64,000 nucleotides of DNA from Prorocentrum cordatum (lineage: Eukaryota; Sar; Dinophyceae; Prorocentrales; Prorocentraceae): assembly GCA_963575745.1 (NCBI GenBank), contig CAUYUJ010018039.1:12501-76500 (forward strand), in the 5' to 3' direction. A program made the translations under genes and the position numbers. Positions 16,407 to 26,835 of this stretch are shown piece by piece. The stretch's first letter is position 1, and each line of letters opens with the position of its first letter. Below the pieces are notes generated by a model that saw only the letters and a program-made list of their open reading frames with translations, was not told where the DNA came from and did no database searches.

Positions 16407-16784
16407 TTGCCGAACATAACCAAAACTGAACCCAGGATCTCAAAGCTGCGCTGGTTCTATTTACGGCTCGCAGGGAAGTAGCCTGGAGGACACTACCCCA
16501 GCGGCACGTTCTAGCAACCACGGGCGGCACGTCAGTTCACAAGATGGCAATGGTTCGGTGGACGGATCACAGAAAGAAGGCAGCATGGAGGGTGCGACGC
16601 AATAGCAACCTCCGAAAATCACGGCCTGGCTGCCTCTGGGAAGTGGGAGCGCGAGGACAAATCACAAGGACGTCGGCGACAGCGTTGCGGGCACCGAAGC
16701 GCCGGCAACACCAACACCGATCCCAACGTTCTCCTCATTCTGGACTTCACATGTCGCTACACCAAGAGATCCACGAGTAACACC

Positions 16785-17015
16785 TGAAGCGCATGAGCAT
16801 CATCAAAGACCTGTACAGCCGAAGGCTCATCGACCAAGAACGCAGGAGGAGCCAGATCGCTGCGGCCGAGGCGATGTCGAACGCTGTAACCTTGAAGAGA
16901 TGAGCTGGCTACTCAAGAACCTTCAGACAACAGATCTGCAGGTGCTGGCATTCGTCGGCACGATGCCCTCATGGGTGGAGAGCCGCCACGCACTGAAGCA
17001 AGGCCGGGGGAAGGC
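16785..17015 (+). pseudogene. Coding-like remnant in two frames, unknown family
   Basis: After a TAA at 16778 one frame reads LKRMSIIKDLYSRRLIDQER and then SQIAAAEAMSNAVTLKR before a stop at about 16901. Another frame takes over with LEEMSWLLKNLQTTDLQVLA and VGTMPSWVESRHALKQ. Both pieces have balanced, helix-like composition, unlike the local repeats. A single indel near 16880-16900 would join them. I do not recognise the family and cannot exclude chance. Confidence 0.25.
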
Positions 17016-17019
17016 GCGG

Positions 17020-17464
17020 TCCACCGCGGGTGAGCAAGCTTGCGGCCGCGCGCCAGCAGCCGCACGTTCTTGCTCCCTCGTCCCCCTCCCCGCCTCCCAG
17101 CCAGCAGTGGAAGCGCCCTCCTCCCCCGTCCCTCCCCCCCCCCCCCCCCACAGCAACGCCAGGTACGGAGGCGCACCACAGGCGCCCACGAGGCCGCTGC
17201 ACAGGCGCCCACGAGCCCGCGGTGGCCGCGCCGCCCGGCAGAAAGGGGGGGAGGCTGCGACGCGGGCGGGGACGGGGGACCGGGGCGCGCTGTCGCCGAG
17301 AGCCCAGCCCAGGAGGCCCGCACAGAGAAGGGGGGGCCTCGCTCGGGCCGCCCCCGCCGCCCTCGCCCGCCGCGCTGGCAGAGGAGACCCCGCGCCGGAG
17401 GGGACCCTCCACCCCCCCTACGGCGGGCGGGGCCCTCGCTCGGAGGCCTCTCCACCGACCGGAA
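17020..17464. other. Very GC-rich spacer
   Basis: The sequence is C/G-rich with homopolymer runs. Frames on both strands are Pro/Arg/Gly-biased, and no gene is supported. Confidence 0.4.
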
Positions 17465-17643
17465 CCCAGAGATCCGATGTCGTGATTTTTCAGGGCGGGG
17501 TCCCCGGAAACCTCGACCCATTCCCCAGGACCGGTTTTTCATCCTGAGTCGATTTTTGACACTCCCAGGGCCCGGCGAGGGCCGCGAGAGGCCGAACATT
17601 TAGAACTTCCGTCTTGATTTTTTCAATGCGTTGGATCTCTGGG
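17465..17643 (+). mobile_element. Hairpin-ended MITE family A, copy 2 (~179 bp)
   Basis: The terminal repeats are CCCAGAGATCC and its complement GGATCTCTGGG. The interior keeps the family order CAGGACCGGTTTTTCATCC, GGGCCCGGCGAGGGCC and TTCCGTCTTGATTTTTTCAA. The hairpin just inside the left end is degenerate here compared with the other copies. Confidence 0.7.
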
Positions 17644-18074
17644 AAGCCCAGCGATCCCAACCGAGGCGCCACGCGGTAGGCGCAGCTCGGCTCCCCGGGT
17701 GCACCCCATCTCGGGAGCGGCCAAGAGGGGGGCGTCCAAGAGGGGGGGTGCAAATCATGACCGGCGGCATGTGCGCGGCCCAGCGGGGGGGCCAGGGACG
17801 TACTGAAATAAGAAGAGGCGCCATGAGATCTGGGGAATTATCATGGCCCCCGCCATGATATCCACCCCCCTCCCAGTCATCACCCCCGTCTTTTCCGCCC
17901 CCGACCATCCGAGGCGCCCCGCTCTCGCTCCGGCCGCAGGCGCCCGCCCGCCGGAGCTGCCGGGCCCCGGGGCTCGGCACGGCGCCGCTGCAGTGGGGCG
18001 CGCGCGGCTCGTGGAGGGCCGCGGGGAGGCTGGGGCGGAGGAGCGCGGCGCGGCGCGGGGAGGAGGACGGGGCA

Positions 18075-18235
18075 CTTTACCAGCCTCGAACGTATCCCTG
18101 TCCCTAAGATTGACACGCCAAAAGGCGATGACAATCTCAGGCATGCGCCCTCAAAAGACAAGGGAATCCCTGAGATGGGCATCGTGATGAGGAGGTGCCC
18201 AGCATAGGGATAGGGATATGCTCCAGGCTGGTAAG
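18075..18235. mobile_element. Foldback element, ~161 bp palindrome
   Basis: The left arm starts TTTACCAGCCTCGAACGTAT and reads on through CCCTGTCCC to ACAATCTCAGG. The right arm, reverse-complemented, is CTTACCAGCCTGGAGCATAT, CCCTATCCC and CCCATCTCAGG. The arms are about 70 bp with mismatches and enclose a ~25 bp centre. Only one copy is seen in this window. Confidence 0.65.
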
Positions 18236-18499
18236 CACGGGGAGGGGCACGGGGAGGACGGGGAGCACGGGGAGGACGGGGCACGGGGAGGGCAGGGCAC
18301 GGCGCGGCACGGGCGGGCTCGGGAGGAGAGCGGCGCGGCGCGGGGCTCGGAGAGCAGCGGCCCTCCGCCCTCCCCGGGGCTCGGCTGGCCGCCGGGGCGG
18401 GGGGCGGCCTCGGTCGATGTACGAGCACGACACGGCGCGCAAACCTGCCTGAAGGGGAAGGAGGAGGACGTGGAGATGCTGCTGCTGCTGGGATGACGG

Positions 18500-18710
18500 T
18501 GATGATGATGCGGAGGATGATGAGGTGAATGAGGATGAGGACGAGGATGACGACGAGGACGAGGACGATGATTATGACGATGGTGATGATGATGCTGATG
18601 CTGATGCTGATGATGATGATGCTGCTGATGATGCTGATAGTGGTGATGGAGGAGGAGGACGAGGAGGAGGAGGACGAGGAGGAGGAGGACGGCGACGTCG
18701 GCGATGACGA
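18500..18710. repeat. GAT/GAC/GGA microsatellite
   Basis: GATGATGAC-type triplets grade into GAGGAGGAC. The Asp/Glu-rich frame on the + strand is a repeat translation. Confidence 0.85.
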
Positions 18711-18839
18711 CGTCTCCTCGCGCAGGGAGCGGTTCTCGTCCTCCAGCGCGGCCGCCCAGCCACCGCGCGCGGGGGGGTCTTTGGCGGACCAGCGGGGCCG
18801 CCAGCTGTCCTGCGGGAGGCAGAGGAAGTGAGGAGGAGT

Positions 18840-19110
18840 ACTGTCATCGGCCTGACCTACGGAACGATAAGTAAGGAACGAAGCCCCTTTTTTTCTCTCT
18901 CCAGGGAGTAACGCAGAAGGAACGATAACTAATCAATAACGTATAGGGGACGATGAATAACGCATGCAAGCCTAAAGAACAACGGAGCCCCTTTTGAAAA
19001 GTTAGTGTTCCTTATTCAAGCCGCTCACTGTAGGGGGAGGGAGGGTGAGGATCGAAGTTCGAGGACTGGTTCCTTTAGAAGCACTCGAGGCCCCCGTTGG
19101 ACCTCTGGAG
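18840..19110. other. Short unique segment with internal repetition
   Basis: GGAACGATAA and ACG(A/G)AGCCCCTTTT each occur twice about 100 bp apart, suggesting a decayed two-unit duplication. Confidence 0.35.
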
Positions 19111-19129
19111 CCCTGAGGACGGCCTCCCC

Positions 19130-20010
19130 TCTGTCCTTCTTTCTTCTCCTTTTCCTCCTCCTCATCCTCCTCCTCCTCGCTACCCCCACAGGGCGGGGAG
19201 GGAGCGGAGACTTGCTGCTGCTGCAGCTCCTTCTCCTTCTCCTCGTTCTCGCTTCTTCCCCTCTCTCCTCTCTCAGTATCCTTTCTTCGCTTCCACTCCC
19301 TGTCGTCCTCCTCCCCCCTCGTCGTCGTCCTTCTCCTCCTCCACCTCCTCATTCCTATTCCCCTGTGTCCTCCTCCTCCTGCTCCTCCTGCCCCCCTCTC
19401 GTTTCATCGCCCTTCCTCCTTGCTCCCTCCTCACCATCCTCCTCCTCATCTCTCCACTCTCTCTCTCTCTCTTGTTGGTTCTATCTCTCTCTATACATAT
19501 GTCTCCCTCTCCCTTTTCCATCTCTATGTGTTTCTCTTTCCTTCCCTCGATACCATGCACCATACTGTACATTCGATTCCTCCTCCTCCTCCTCGTCTTC
19601 TTGCTCCTGCCTCTTCTTCTGTTCCACCTCCTGCTCCCCTTCAGCTGCCACTGCTCCCCCTCCTCATCGGTCTCCTCCCTCCTCCTTCCACCCCTTCTCG
19701 TCCTGGTGACAGTCGGAATGAGACAGCGAGGGGGGTGGCACTCTTCAAATACCCATGTCTGCTTCCACGTCGATGCAACGCTCCCGAAACGCTTATGAGA
19801 AGCTCCTTGTGAACGTGTCGTGTAGGCGGAGCCAGCTTCTTCGAAGGGTGGCCTCCCACATCTTCCACTTGGCCCCATATTCTCCTTGTCGATCCCCCTC
19901 CTACTAATCTTCCTCCTCCTCTTCCTCGACTCATATCTCCCGCTGGCAATTGTCGTCGTCGCGCTCCTCCTCCTCCTCCTCCTCCTCCTCCTCCTCCTCC
20001 TCCTTCTCGT
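19130..20010. repeat. Pyrimidine-rich TCC/CTC low-complexity region
   Basis: Long TCC- and CTCT-rich stretches are interrupted by a short unique block at 19700-19850. On the plus strand the frames are Ser/Leu/Pro-rich artefacts. Confidence 0.75.
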
Positions 20011-20239
20011 CCGACTTGCGGCACGGAAAATTTGAGCCAACGTGAAGGCCCGAGCCCATTCAAGCGCCATGCTTCCTGCTTAGAAGCATCTGAATAGCCC
20101 CAAGGGAACTCCTTTTGGGCCAGCCTGCATCTCATACGTGCGGTTCCCTCCGCTTGAAGCCTTACCCTCGTCGGCAGGAGGAGGAACATTGTGAGAAACC
20201 AGCAGCAGCAGTTTGAAGGAGGTGAAGAAGGATCACGAG

Positions 20240-20525
20240 AATGAACAGGAGAGAGCAGGAGGAGGAGGAGGAGGAGGAGGAGGAGGAGGAGCAGGAGGAG
20301 CAGGAGGAGGAGGAGGAGGAGCAGGAGGAGGAGGAAGAACAGGGCGAGCTCGAGGAGCAAATGGAGGAGAGGACGACGAGGAGGAAGAGGAGGATGAGCA
20401 GGAGGAGGACGAGGAGGAGGAGGAGGAGGAGGAGGAGGAGGAGGAGGAGGAGGGGGAGCAGGAGGAGGAGGAGGAGGAGGAGGAGGAGGAGGACGAGGAG
20501 GACGAGGAGGACGATGACCACCACC
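20240..20525. repeat. GGA microsatellite
   Basis: A long GGA/GAC run reading as Glu-, Gly- or Arg-rich. Confidence 0.9.
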
Positions 20526-20835
20526 ACCACGACGACGCCGACAACGACGCTGAGGACGACGACCGACGACCGACGACGACGCCGTCCTGAGAGAGCGCCC
20601 CTGAAAAGGCGTGCGGCTCACCGAGCGGCGGGGGCCAAGCGCTGCTCTCCGCATGCCACGCGGCTCCTCCGAGGGGCTGGGCCGTGAACGTGTCGTCGTC
20701 GTCAGCGTCGTCGTCGGCGGCGGCGTCGGCGTCCGTGGTGTCGGCGTCACCGGCGTCGTCGGCGGCGTCCTCGGCGACGGCGTCGTCGGCAGCTGCGTCG
20801 TTGTCGAAGAAGACGGGCGAGCGAGAGGAAAACGC
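20525..20835. repeat. GAC array facing an inverted GTC array
   Basis: GACGAC triplets (20525-20585) and GTCGTC triplets (20693-20800) flank a ~105 bp unique centre, so the two runs can pair as an inverted repeat. Confidence 0.5.
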
Positions 20836-20837
20836 TG

Positions 20838-20844
20838 CTGATGC

Positions 20845-20880
<36 letters not shown>

Positions 20881-21012
20881 CGATGACGATGACGATGACG
20901 ATGATGATGATGATGACGATGATGATGATGATGATGGTGATGACGATGATGATGATGGTGATGATGATGATGATGATGATGGTGGTGGTGATGCTGATGA
21001 TGCTGATGGTGC

Positions 21013-21061
<49 letters not shown>

Positions 21062-21062
21062 A
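20838..21062. repeat. GAT microsatellite
   Basis: A GATGAT/GACGAT run. It reads as poly-Asp or poly-Met on + and poly-His on -. Confidence 0.95.
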
Positions 21063-21099
21063 AGGTTGAGGTGCCTGCTCTCCTAAAAACCTAACTGAC

Positions 21100-21545
21100 A
21101 GAAGTCTAATAAACAGGAAGAACCGACTTTTTGATAATCGGATAATTGCAAAATGCAACAAGACATCCGCAATGCCCAGAGCCCAACTCTCAATATGTCG
21201 CGCCTCACTTTCCAACATTTACGCCTCACTCTGCAACATTAACTTATATCTCTGATTAGCGTGCTTTCCCACCTCCACATCTTGAGATGTCTACCGTGTC
21301 ACTCCCGTCCTTTCCCGAGCCACCCCTCTAAGTTATCCCGATTGTCGACATCCCTCTTCCTAAGCAGCGTTTCCACCAGACGAGATTCATCACGTCACTC
21401 CTTTCTTCCATTCTAGCCAAGTGGCCAGTCCACGAGTAGAACTGTTGAAAATAATACTTCTCCCAGAGGCCAATGCCAGACCGTTCTCGATCTACTTTCG
21501 GTTTGCTGCGAAAGCGACACTGGAAATCTTCATTTAGTTCTCGTG
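21100..21545 (-). pseudogene. Possible non-LTR retrotransposon C-terminal remnant
   Basis: The minus strand reads YSWTGHLARMEERSDVMNLV and WWKRCLGRGMSTIGIT before a stop at 21328. W-x-GH-x-AR-M followed by a W-rich segment recalls the C-terminal tail of LINE-type reverse transcriptase polyproteins (established family knowledge, from memory). After the stop another frame gives HLKMWRWESTLIRDIS and CWKVRRDILRVG, as expected for a frameshifted continuation of that tail. No reverse transcriptase catalytic motif is present. The upstream side is interrupted by the foldback element starting near 21552. The resemblance was judged by eye. Confidence 0.4.
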
Positions 21546-21551
21546 GCCGCT

Positions 21552-21758
21552 TCCGATAGGGGAACGAACAATGACATACAAATAAAAACTCGGACGTCCG
21601 CGCGGACTTCTCGGTTCCGCGCTGGACCCCTCTGGCGGCGCCTCCGGCGCCGCCCCTTGCGCGCTCCGCGCGCCAGGGAGGGGTGTTCAGCGCCGATCCG
21701 AGATATCCGCGCGGACTTTGAGTTTTCATGTTTATGCCATTCTTCGTTCCCCAATCCG
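21552..21758. mobile_element. Foldback MITE family D, copy 1 (~200 bp)
   Basis: The inverted ends are CCGATAGGGGAACGAA and TTCGTTCCCCAATCCG. The arms continue through AAATAAAAACTCGGACGT / ACTTTGAGTTTTCATG, CCGCGCGGA on both sides, and GCGCTGGA / TTCAGCGC. The centre is GGCGGCGCCTCCGGCGCC followed by GCGCGCTCCGCGCGCC. The whole is near-palindromic. A second copy is at about 24699-24907. Confidence 0.8.
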
Positions 21759-21997
21759 AGGACACAGCAAACGCCGATGCATTGCCTCTGCGTGGCCACC
21801 ATCTTGTCCAGCCGGCCCGACCGAAGGCCCCGCGGCATGGCGCCCCTCCACAAAAACGCAAGGACGCACCGTCTTTTCGAGCAGGGAAGCGCGCCGGCAG
21901 CGCGCTTGACGGCGCCTGGCCGCGAGGGCGATCCACGCACTATCCAGCTTCAGCTGGAGAGCACGTCCGTCGGTGTTCTCGAAAGTGACGATCAAAA

Positions 21998-22215
21998 GTC
22001 CTCCCCCTCCTCGTCCCGAGCTTCAGGGCGCCCCCCCTTGTTCCTTGAAGCTTTCGTTCCGATCCGAGCGGCGGACGACGTCCTCCCCCTCCTCGTCCCG
22101 AGCTTCAGGGCGCCCCCCCTTGTTCCTTGAAGCTTTCCTTCCGATCCGAGCGGCGGACGACGACCTCCCCCTCCTCGTCCCGAGCTCCAGGGCGTCCCCC
22201 CCTTGTTCTGCCGAA
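21998..22215 (+). repeat. Three-copy ~82 bp tandem repeat
   Basis: CCTCCCCCTCCTCGTCCCGA recurs at about 22000, 22081 and 22164, each time followed by a GGGCG-CCCCCCTTGTTC block. Copies 1 and 2 are nearly identical. Confidence 0.85.
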
Positions 22216-22297
22216 GGCGATCGTCGACGCCCCGGCGCACTCGTTCGCTGGGATCCTGAAGCCGCGCTGCGCGAGGGTAGCTCTTCTCTTCTTATAC

Positions 22298-22475
22298 TGA
22301 AGGGGCCCAAGGACACACATACACACACAAATACACATTAGTAACAGGGTTCCCCATATTTTCCCATATCTTCGGGGTTCTTGTCCTCCCCCCCACTTCC
22401 AATATTTTCCCATATTTTCTGGGGAATCGACGATTCAGTATGTCTGTGTGTGTTTTTTCCCTCCTGCTAAGCATC
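22298..22475 (+). repeat. Dispersed repeat family B, copy 2
   Basis: GAAGGGGCCCAAGGACACAC, GGTTCCCCATATTTTCC, TTTTCTGGGGAATCGACG and TGTCTGTGTGTGTTTTTTCC occur in the same order as at 10.84 kb. Confidence 0.75.
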
Positions 22476-22915
22476 GGCCCGATCTGCGCGGGGCCCCGAG
22501 AAGATAGCCACATGCGGAGAGGGTGGCAGTGGCGCGGGTGCCGTCGACCAGGAAACACCCAGGCCCTCGCCGCAGGCGCCAGCCCGCGAGCTCCATCGCC
22601 AGCGGGGCCCAAAACGCCCACCCTGAAGAAGTTCAGGCGCGGCAGGGCCTCCTCGCGATGGCGATCTGCTCCTTCGCATTGGGCTCGACTGGGTCAGCTG
22701 ATCCAGGTCGAGCGCAGAACCCATCTCCCTCCGCCCCCTCACCCGTGCTGCCATCAGAATGTCGGGGGCCTGCCCAGCCCGAGCGCGTCGCATAGGCGAG
22801 CAGGGCACGACGCATCGCGCGCTCTGTCGGCGCCCCATATCTAGATCTGAGAGCTGCTGGCCCGCCTCCTGCTTGACGGCCCCAACCCCCGCCTCCTGCT
22901 TGACGCTTTTCCACC
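22476..22915. other. GC-rich spacer, no gene recognised
   Basis: Frames on both strands are compositionally biased. A ~25 bp duplication (GCCTCCTGCTTGACG) lies at about 22863 and 22889. Confidence 0.4.
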
Positions 22916-22921
22916 GACGGC

Positions 22922-23085
22922 CCTAGAGGAGGAGGGAGGAGAAGGGAGGAGGAGGAGGAGGAGGAGGAGGAGGAGGAGGAGGAGGAGGAGGAGGAGGAGG
23001 AGGAGGAGGAGGAGGAGGAGGAGGAGGAGGAGGGAGGAGGAGGGGGAGGAGGAGGGGGAGGAGGAGGAGGAGGAGGAGGAGCCCC
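22922..23085. repeat. GGA microsatellite
   Basis: An almost pure GGA run of about 160 bp. Confidence 0.95.
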
Positions 23086-23243
23086 TGCTTGAAAATGCTC
23101 ACGGAGCGCAGGATGGCAGCGAGGCAGCCGCCGCGCGGCCAGAGGCGCCTCGCGGCGGGAGAACGCGGCTGCACCGCCTGAAAGCGACGGGCAGCGCGGC
23201 GAACGGGCGGGAATGCCGTAAGAGCGCCCTCCCCCCCTTCATC

Positions 23244-23366
23244 TTGAAGGGGCCCCAGGTCCCATATTTTCTGGGCTTCTGTCTTCCCCCCCATTTCCCA
23301 TATTTTCCCATACTTTCCGGGGAATCGACGATTAATTGTGTCTGTGTGTGTTTTTCCCTCCTGACA
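23244..23366 (+). repeat. Dispersed repeat family B, copy 3 (shortened)
   Basis: CTTGAAGGGGCCCCAGG runs directly into CCCATATTTTCTGGG, so the ACACAC block of the other copies is missing. It ends with CCGGGGAATCGACGATTAAT, then TGTGTGTGTTTTTCCCTCCTGA. Confidence 0.75.
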
Positions 23367-23549
23367 TCTCTGGTAACAGGGAACCATAAGTGGCCCAGGA
23401 TGCCCCCGATCTCGTCTCCTCCTCACTTCGTGGATTGCGGCGGAGAGCAGCGGCGACAAGATCCAGCGCGGCATCGTCCAGGGTACGCGGCATCTCGGCC
23501 ACAATGGCCCTGGCTGCGCGACTTCTTTACAAACATCTGAGGGAGCGCT

Positions 23550-23790
23550 TCACTCGACGGCGAGGTGGCCATGGGGGGCTAGCTCGAACGGATCTCTGAC
23601 CGGCAGCAGCTGGGAAATCCAAGCGGGCACTTCATCAGGGATCTCGGGTGCGAGCGACTCCTGGTAGGACTGAGTGAGTGCCTCGATCTTCTCGCCCCAG
23701 CCGAAGACCTCCTCCTCTGCGTCCGCCCTCGCGTCCCAATGCGAACGTATCCTGAGGTGTGGTCGGGGATCTCTTGTTCTTCTCCGCCTA
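23550..23790 (-). pseudogene. Coding-like C-terminal fragment, unknown family
   Basis: The last ~55 codons of a minus-strand frame ending at 23550 read VFGWGEKIEALTQSYQESLA, PEIPDEVPAWISQLLPVRD and PFELAPHGHLAVE. This is balanced and non-repetitive. Upstream the frame enters the MITE at 23968-24153, so only the 3' part can be original. I do not recognise the family. Confidence 0.25.
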
Positions 23791-23967
23791 GCAGTCAACG
23801 CCCCGATGTCGACGTTCTCGCGCGGGCTGCAAAGAACCGTCGTCAGACCGATGACGCGTGTGGCAGCAAGGGCGCACTGCCGCGCCGCTCCCTGCGCGTG
23901 GACTGCCGAGGGGAACATCGCCGAGCTCAGCGTCACCCGCCGACTGCGAGGTAGCCCGATCGCAGGA

Positions 23968-24153
23968 TCGGCTACACGCAAGAGCGACCCTGGGTAAGAG
24001 TGACCCTTGCTGCGCGGCTTTTTGGGGCGCCGCGGGGGGACCAGACCGAGGCGCGCAGGCCGCTGCTCCTGCCTCGTTCTCGGCCATCTGGGAGCCCATC
24101 TGTTCCCGCGCCAGAGGTCACTCCGGCGAAAAGTCACTCTTACGTCCAGTCGA
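23968..24153 (+). mobile_element. TIR MITE family C, copy 2 (~186 bp)
   Basis: The ends are TCGGCTACACGCAAGAGCGA and, on the complement, TCGACTGGACGTAAGAGTGA. The interior matches the copy at 13.9 kb, including GCCGCGGGGGGACCA and CACTCCGGCGAAAAGTCACT. Confidence 0.75.
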
Positions 24154-24494
24154 CAGGAGCATGCCACCCCCCGGAGCATGCCGCGGCGCGGGTGAGCGGG
24201 CCGCCACGCGGGGGCTGAGGGTGCCGACATAGTATAGCTATGCCGGCGTGCAGGCGGCTCTGTCACACCGTGGCCTGCCGTCGCTAATCTGCGCCGACCG
24301 ACCCCCCCCCCCGCGGCAGAGAGCTCCCCCGCGCTGTCGGCGCGCCCGTTGGCCCCGACGAAGCCCAGCGGCCTCTCTGGCTCCGCGCGGCGCGGCCCTC
24401 GGCCTCGGCGCGCGTGCTCCCTCTCGCCCCGGGGGCTGGAATTGTCGATGCCGCGGTGGCGGATGGCGAAGTGCCCCAGCCGGGCTTCTCACGA
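24154..24494. other. GC-rich spacer, no gene recognised
   Basis: Only Arg/Pro/Ala-biased frames are present. Confidence 0.35.
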
Positions 24495-24685
24495 TTGACG
24501 AACGAGCAACACACACCCATACCCATAGGGGGGTCGTTGGGAGGAGGACTGGCTATGGGTATGGGTGCGGGTTGTCGGACCCTGGGGAACGCTCCCGTTC
24601 GAGCGGGGACCCCCATCCGACAACACGCACCCATAGCCCTCTCCGATCCCCCTATGGGTATGGGTGTGTGTTGTTGGTTCGTCAA
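24495..24685. mobile_element. Foldback element family E (~191 bp, nested palindromes)
   Basis: The outer ends TTGACGAAC and GTTCGTCAA are perfectly inverted. They are followed by CAACACACACCCATACCCAT / ATGGGTATGGGTGTGTGTTG. An inner pair, GGCTATGGGT...GGTTGTCGGA against TCCGACAACACGCACCCATA, encloses a third pair, GGGGAACGCTCCCG / CGAGCGGGGACCCC. A single strand could fold almost end to end. It lies 14 bp from the next foldback element. Confidence 0.8.
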
Positions 24686-24698
24686 CGATGGCCTCGTT

Positions 24699-24907
24699 TC
24701 CGCTAGGGGAACAAAAGGTGGCATAAACATAAAAACCCGGAGGTCCGCGCGGATTTCTCGGATCGGTGCTGGGCCCCCCTGGCGGCGCCTCCGGCGCGGC
24801 CCCTGGCGCGCTCCGCGCGCCAGGGAGGGGGCCCCAGCGCCGATCCGAGAAATCCGCGCGGACCTCCGAGTCTTTATATCTATGTCACTTTTTGTTCCCC
24901 TATCCGC
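24699..24907. mobile_element. Foldback MITE family D, copy 2 (~205 bp)
   Basis: The ends CCGCTAGGGGAACAAA and TTTGTTCCCCTATCCG are inverted. The arms match through CGGAGGTCCGCGCGGA and TTTCTCGGATCGGTGCTGGG. The centre GGCGGCGCCTCCGGCGCG matches copy 1. The arms in this copy are longer and cleaner than in copy 1. Confidence 0.85.
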
Positions 24908-25179
24908 GAAGCACAGCTGTCCACGAAGATGTGCCACAACTGAGGCAGATACGTCTGGTGAGACGCAGCTGAAGTGGGCCCCGACTCATCCATTGCCAGT
25001 GTGTTGTGCAACGACCCCTCCAACCTCGAACCGACAGGCTTGGGCATGCTGGGCTGCATGGCGCTGAAAGAGCGAGGATTCACGGCCTGCCTTGGTCGGT
25101 CTTCGCACGCCAAGCCCCCGTGGTCGGCCGTCGTGGCGCGAATGTTCAGCGAACGAGTCTCGCGACGATGTCGGAGTTG

Positions 25180-26350
25180 AGAAGACGCGCAAATGTAATC
25201 AACCTCCTTCGGTGGGCATCCCAGATCGCACGCGCAAGTGCAGCTTCTTCCATCGAAGCCATCGAACTTAATGTCAGCTGCGATATTCCACTTGCACAAG
25301 AACAGACTCCCGCAGTTCTCCCCCGGCCATAGCATAAAGCACAATGGGGTCAGGCGCGCATTTCGATCCGTCGCCAGTCGCGCACTGAGCGTCTAAACAA
25401 ATCGCGATGTCCACGTAGCGATTGCCCTGAAGAGTACTCTGGGTTTCACAACAAGCGTGGGAGGTACCCACCCGACGGGGGTCAACCTCGCCTCGTCGTC
25501 GCGCCGCGACGGGGGTCGGAGCGCCTTCGGTGCGCGGTGGCTGCCCGCGACGGGGGTCGATGTGGGGCTGTCGGCGGGGGTGACGCCACCCCCGACGCTT
25601 ATTGAGAAACTCGGAGTATCCTCCAAAACACAGCGCCAAGCTCATACTCGCCAGGGCCTGGGTCCCTGGTCGCAGGCATGTGGCCGTTCACAATGAAGAA
25701 GGATTCGCCGTGCCACCACGCATCAACAGTAGAGAAACGACCCCCGCCCCTGAAGCTGGCGTTAAACTGGGATCGCCGTCCTGCGCGTCCCGTCGAATCG
25801 CTCAGACATAACGCATGACCATGGCACGTAGTGCCCGGAACAGTCGAAGGGTCTTTTGTTAATTCCTGCAAGAGATGAGTGTCCCACGAAGACTCGCCAT
25901 CAATGAGTTGGCAGGAGCCGAACAAGTACTCATGGCAACTATCCGCACATTCCACGAGGCAACCTGTAGCATGCGCACTCTACGTGATCGACGTCGACGT
26001 CGTCCGAAATTTATCCCTGGACGCTTCTCCGCGAAACGACCGTCTAAGTTAAAGCCGCTGCTGGCCGCGCCGTCGCCGACTCTGAAGATATCACCTCCTT
26101 TCGAAATCTCGTAGACGAGGTGAATTTCGCCCATCTCCGAAAGATAGCGCGCAATGCCGTAGTCCCAGTCGCTGCGGACCACCGCTCGCTTCGCAGGTCT
26201 GGTGCTGGAAATTGTGAGCAAACCCTTCTCGATGGCCATCTCCGTCACCGCCGTCGCGGCCCTGCTCGTCTTCTGGCTGATAGCCTGCCCCTCAGGCGTC
26301 TTGTCGATGCTGTGGAACGACGGTGGGCCTCGGACATGAATCTTCTTGCC
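25180..26350 (-). pseudogene. Possible degraded gene with Cys-rich segments (unrecognised)
   Basis: Successive minus-strand frames give non-repetitive peptides: SDWDYGIARYLSEMGEIHLV and YEISKGGDIFRVGDGAASSG (near 26.0-26.2 kb), ECADSCHEYLFGSCQLIDGE (near 25.93 kb), then CATGDGSKCAPDPIVLYAMA or, in another frame, GENCGSLFLCKWNIAADIKF and CTCACDLGCPPKEV (25.2-25.4 kb). The Cys spacing suggests an extracellular module, but I cannot name one. No single frame spans it, so it is either multi-exon or broken. The block at 25460-25600 is a GACGGGGGTC repeat. Confidence is low. Confidence 0.25.
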
Positions 26351-26639
26351 TTTTCCAAGCGTTAAGCCACGTCCACATGTAATGCGAATCAGCAAAGCGA
26401 ATGTTGCCAGCGCTGCTGTAGTCACCAGCTGCGACCGCGTCCTCGGCGCCCTCCCCGTTGAACACGGCTCCCTGACCTGGGATGTTCGAGACCGCCTTCC
26501 TGATGGTCTCCCGAACGACCTCCGCCGCCGGATCTCGAGGACAACCTCCCCCCTCACTTTTGCTTTTCCCTCCTCCCAGACTTTTCCCGTTCCCCTTCGC
26601 AAGGGATCCTCTTGCAGATTATTGTCAATGTGATCCTTA

Positions 26640-26835
26640 TGTGCGGCTTTGCAATCGGATTCTTTCTGTCGGCGGTTTACACATTGATTCCTAGTGTGTG
26701 TGGACTACAAAAAGAATCATTGCGTGTGGTTTTGCAATCGGATTCCTTTTGTAGGCGATTCAAACATTGATTCCTATTGTCTGGATTTCATATCGAATCC
26801 TTCTGTACGGTTTCAGTATGGGTTTCCTTCTGCAG
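26640..26835 (+). repeat. ~84 bp satellite (family S2), array 1
   Basis: The unit carries GCGGCTTTGCAATCGGATTC, TTTTGTAGGCGATT, ACATTGATTCCTATTGTGTG and a TACAAAAAGAATC word. CGGATTC occurs at about 26656 and 26739. Related arrays are at 33.6, 35.1-35.44 and 36.96-37.53 kb. Confidence 0.8.
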
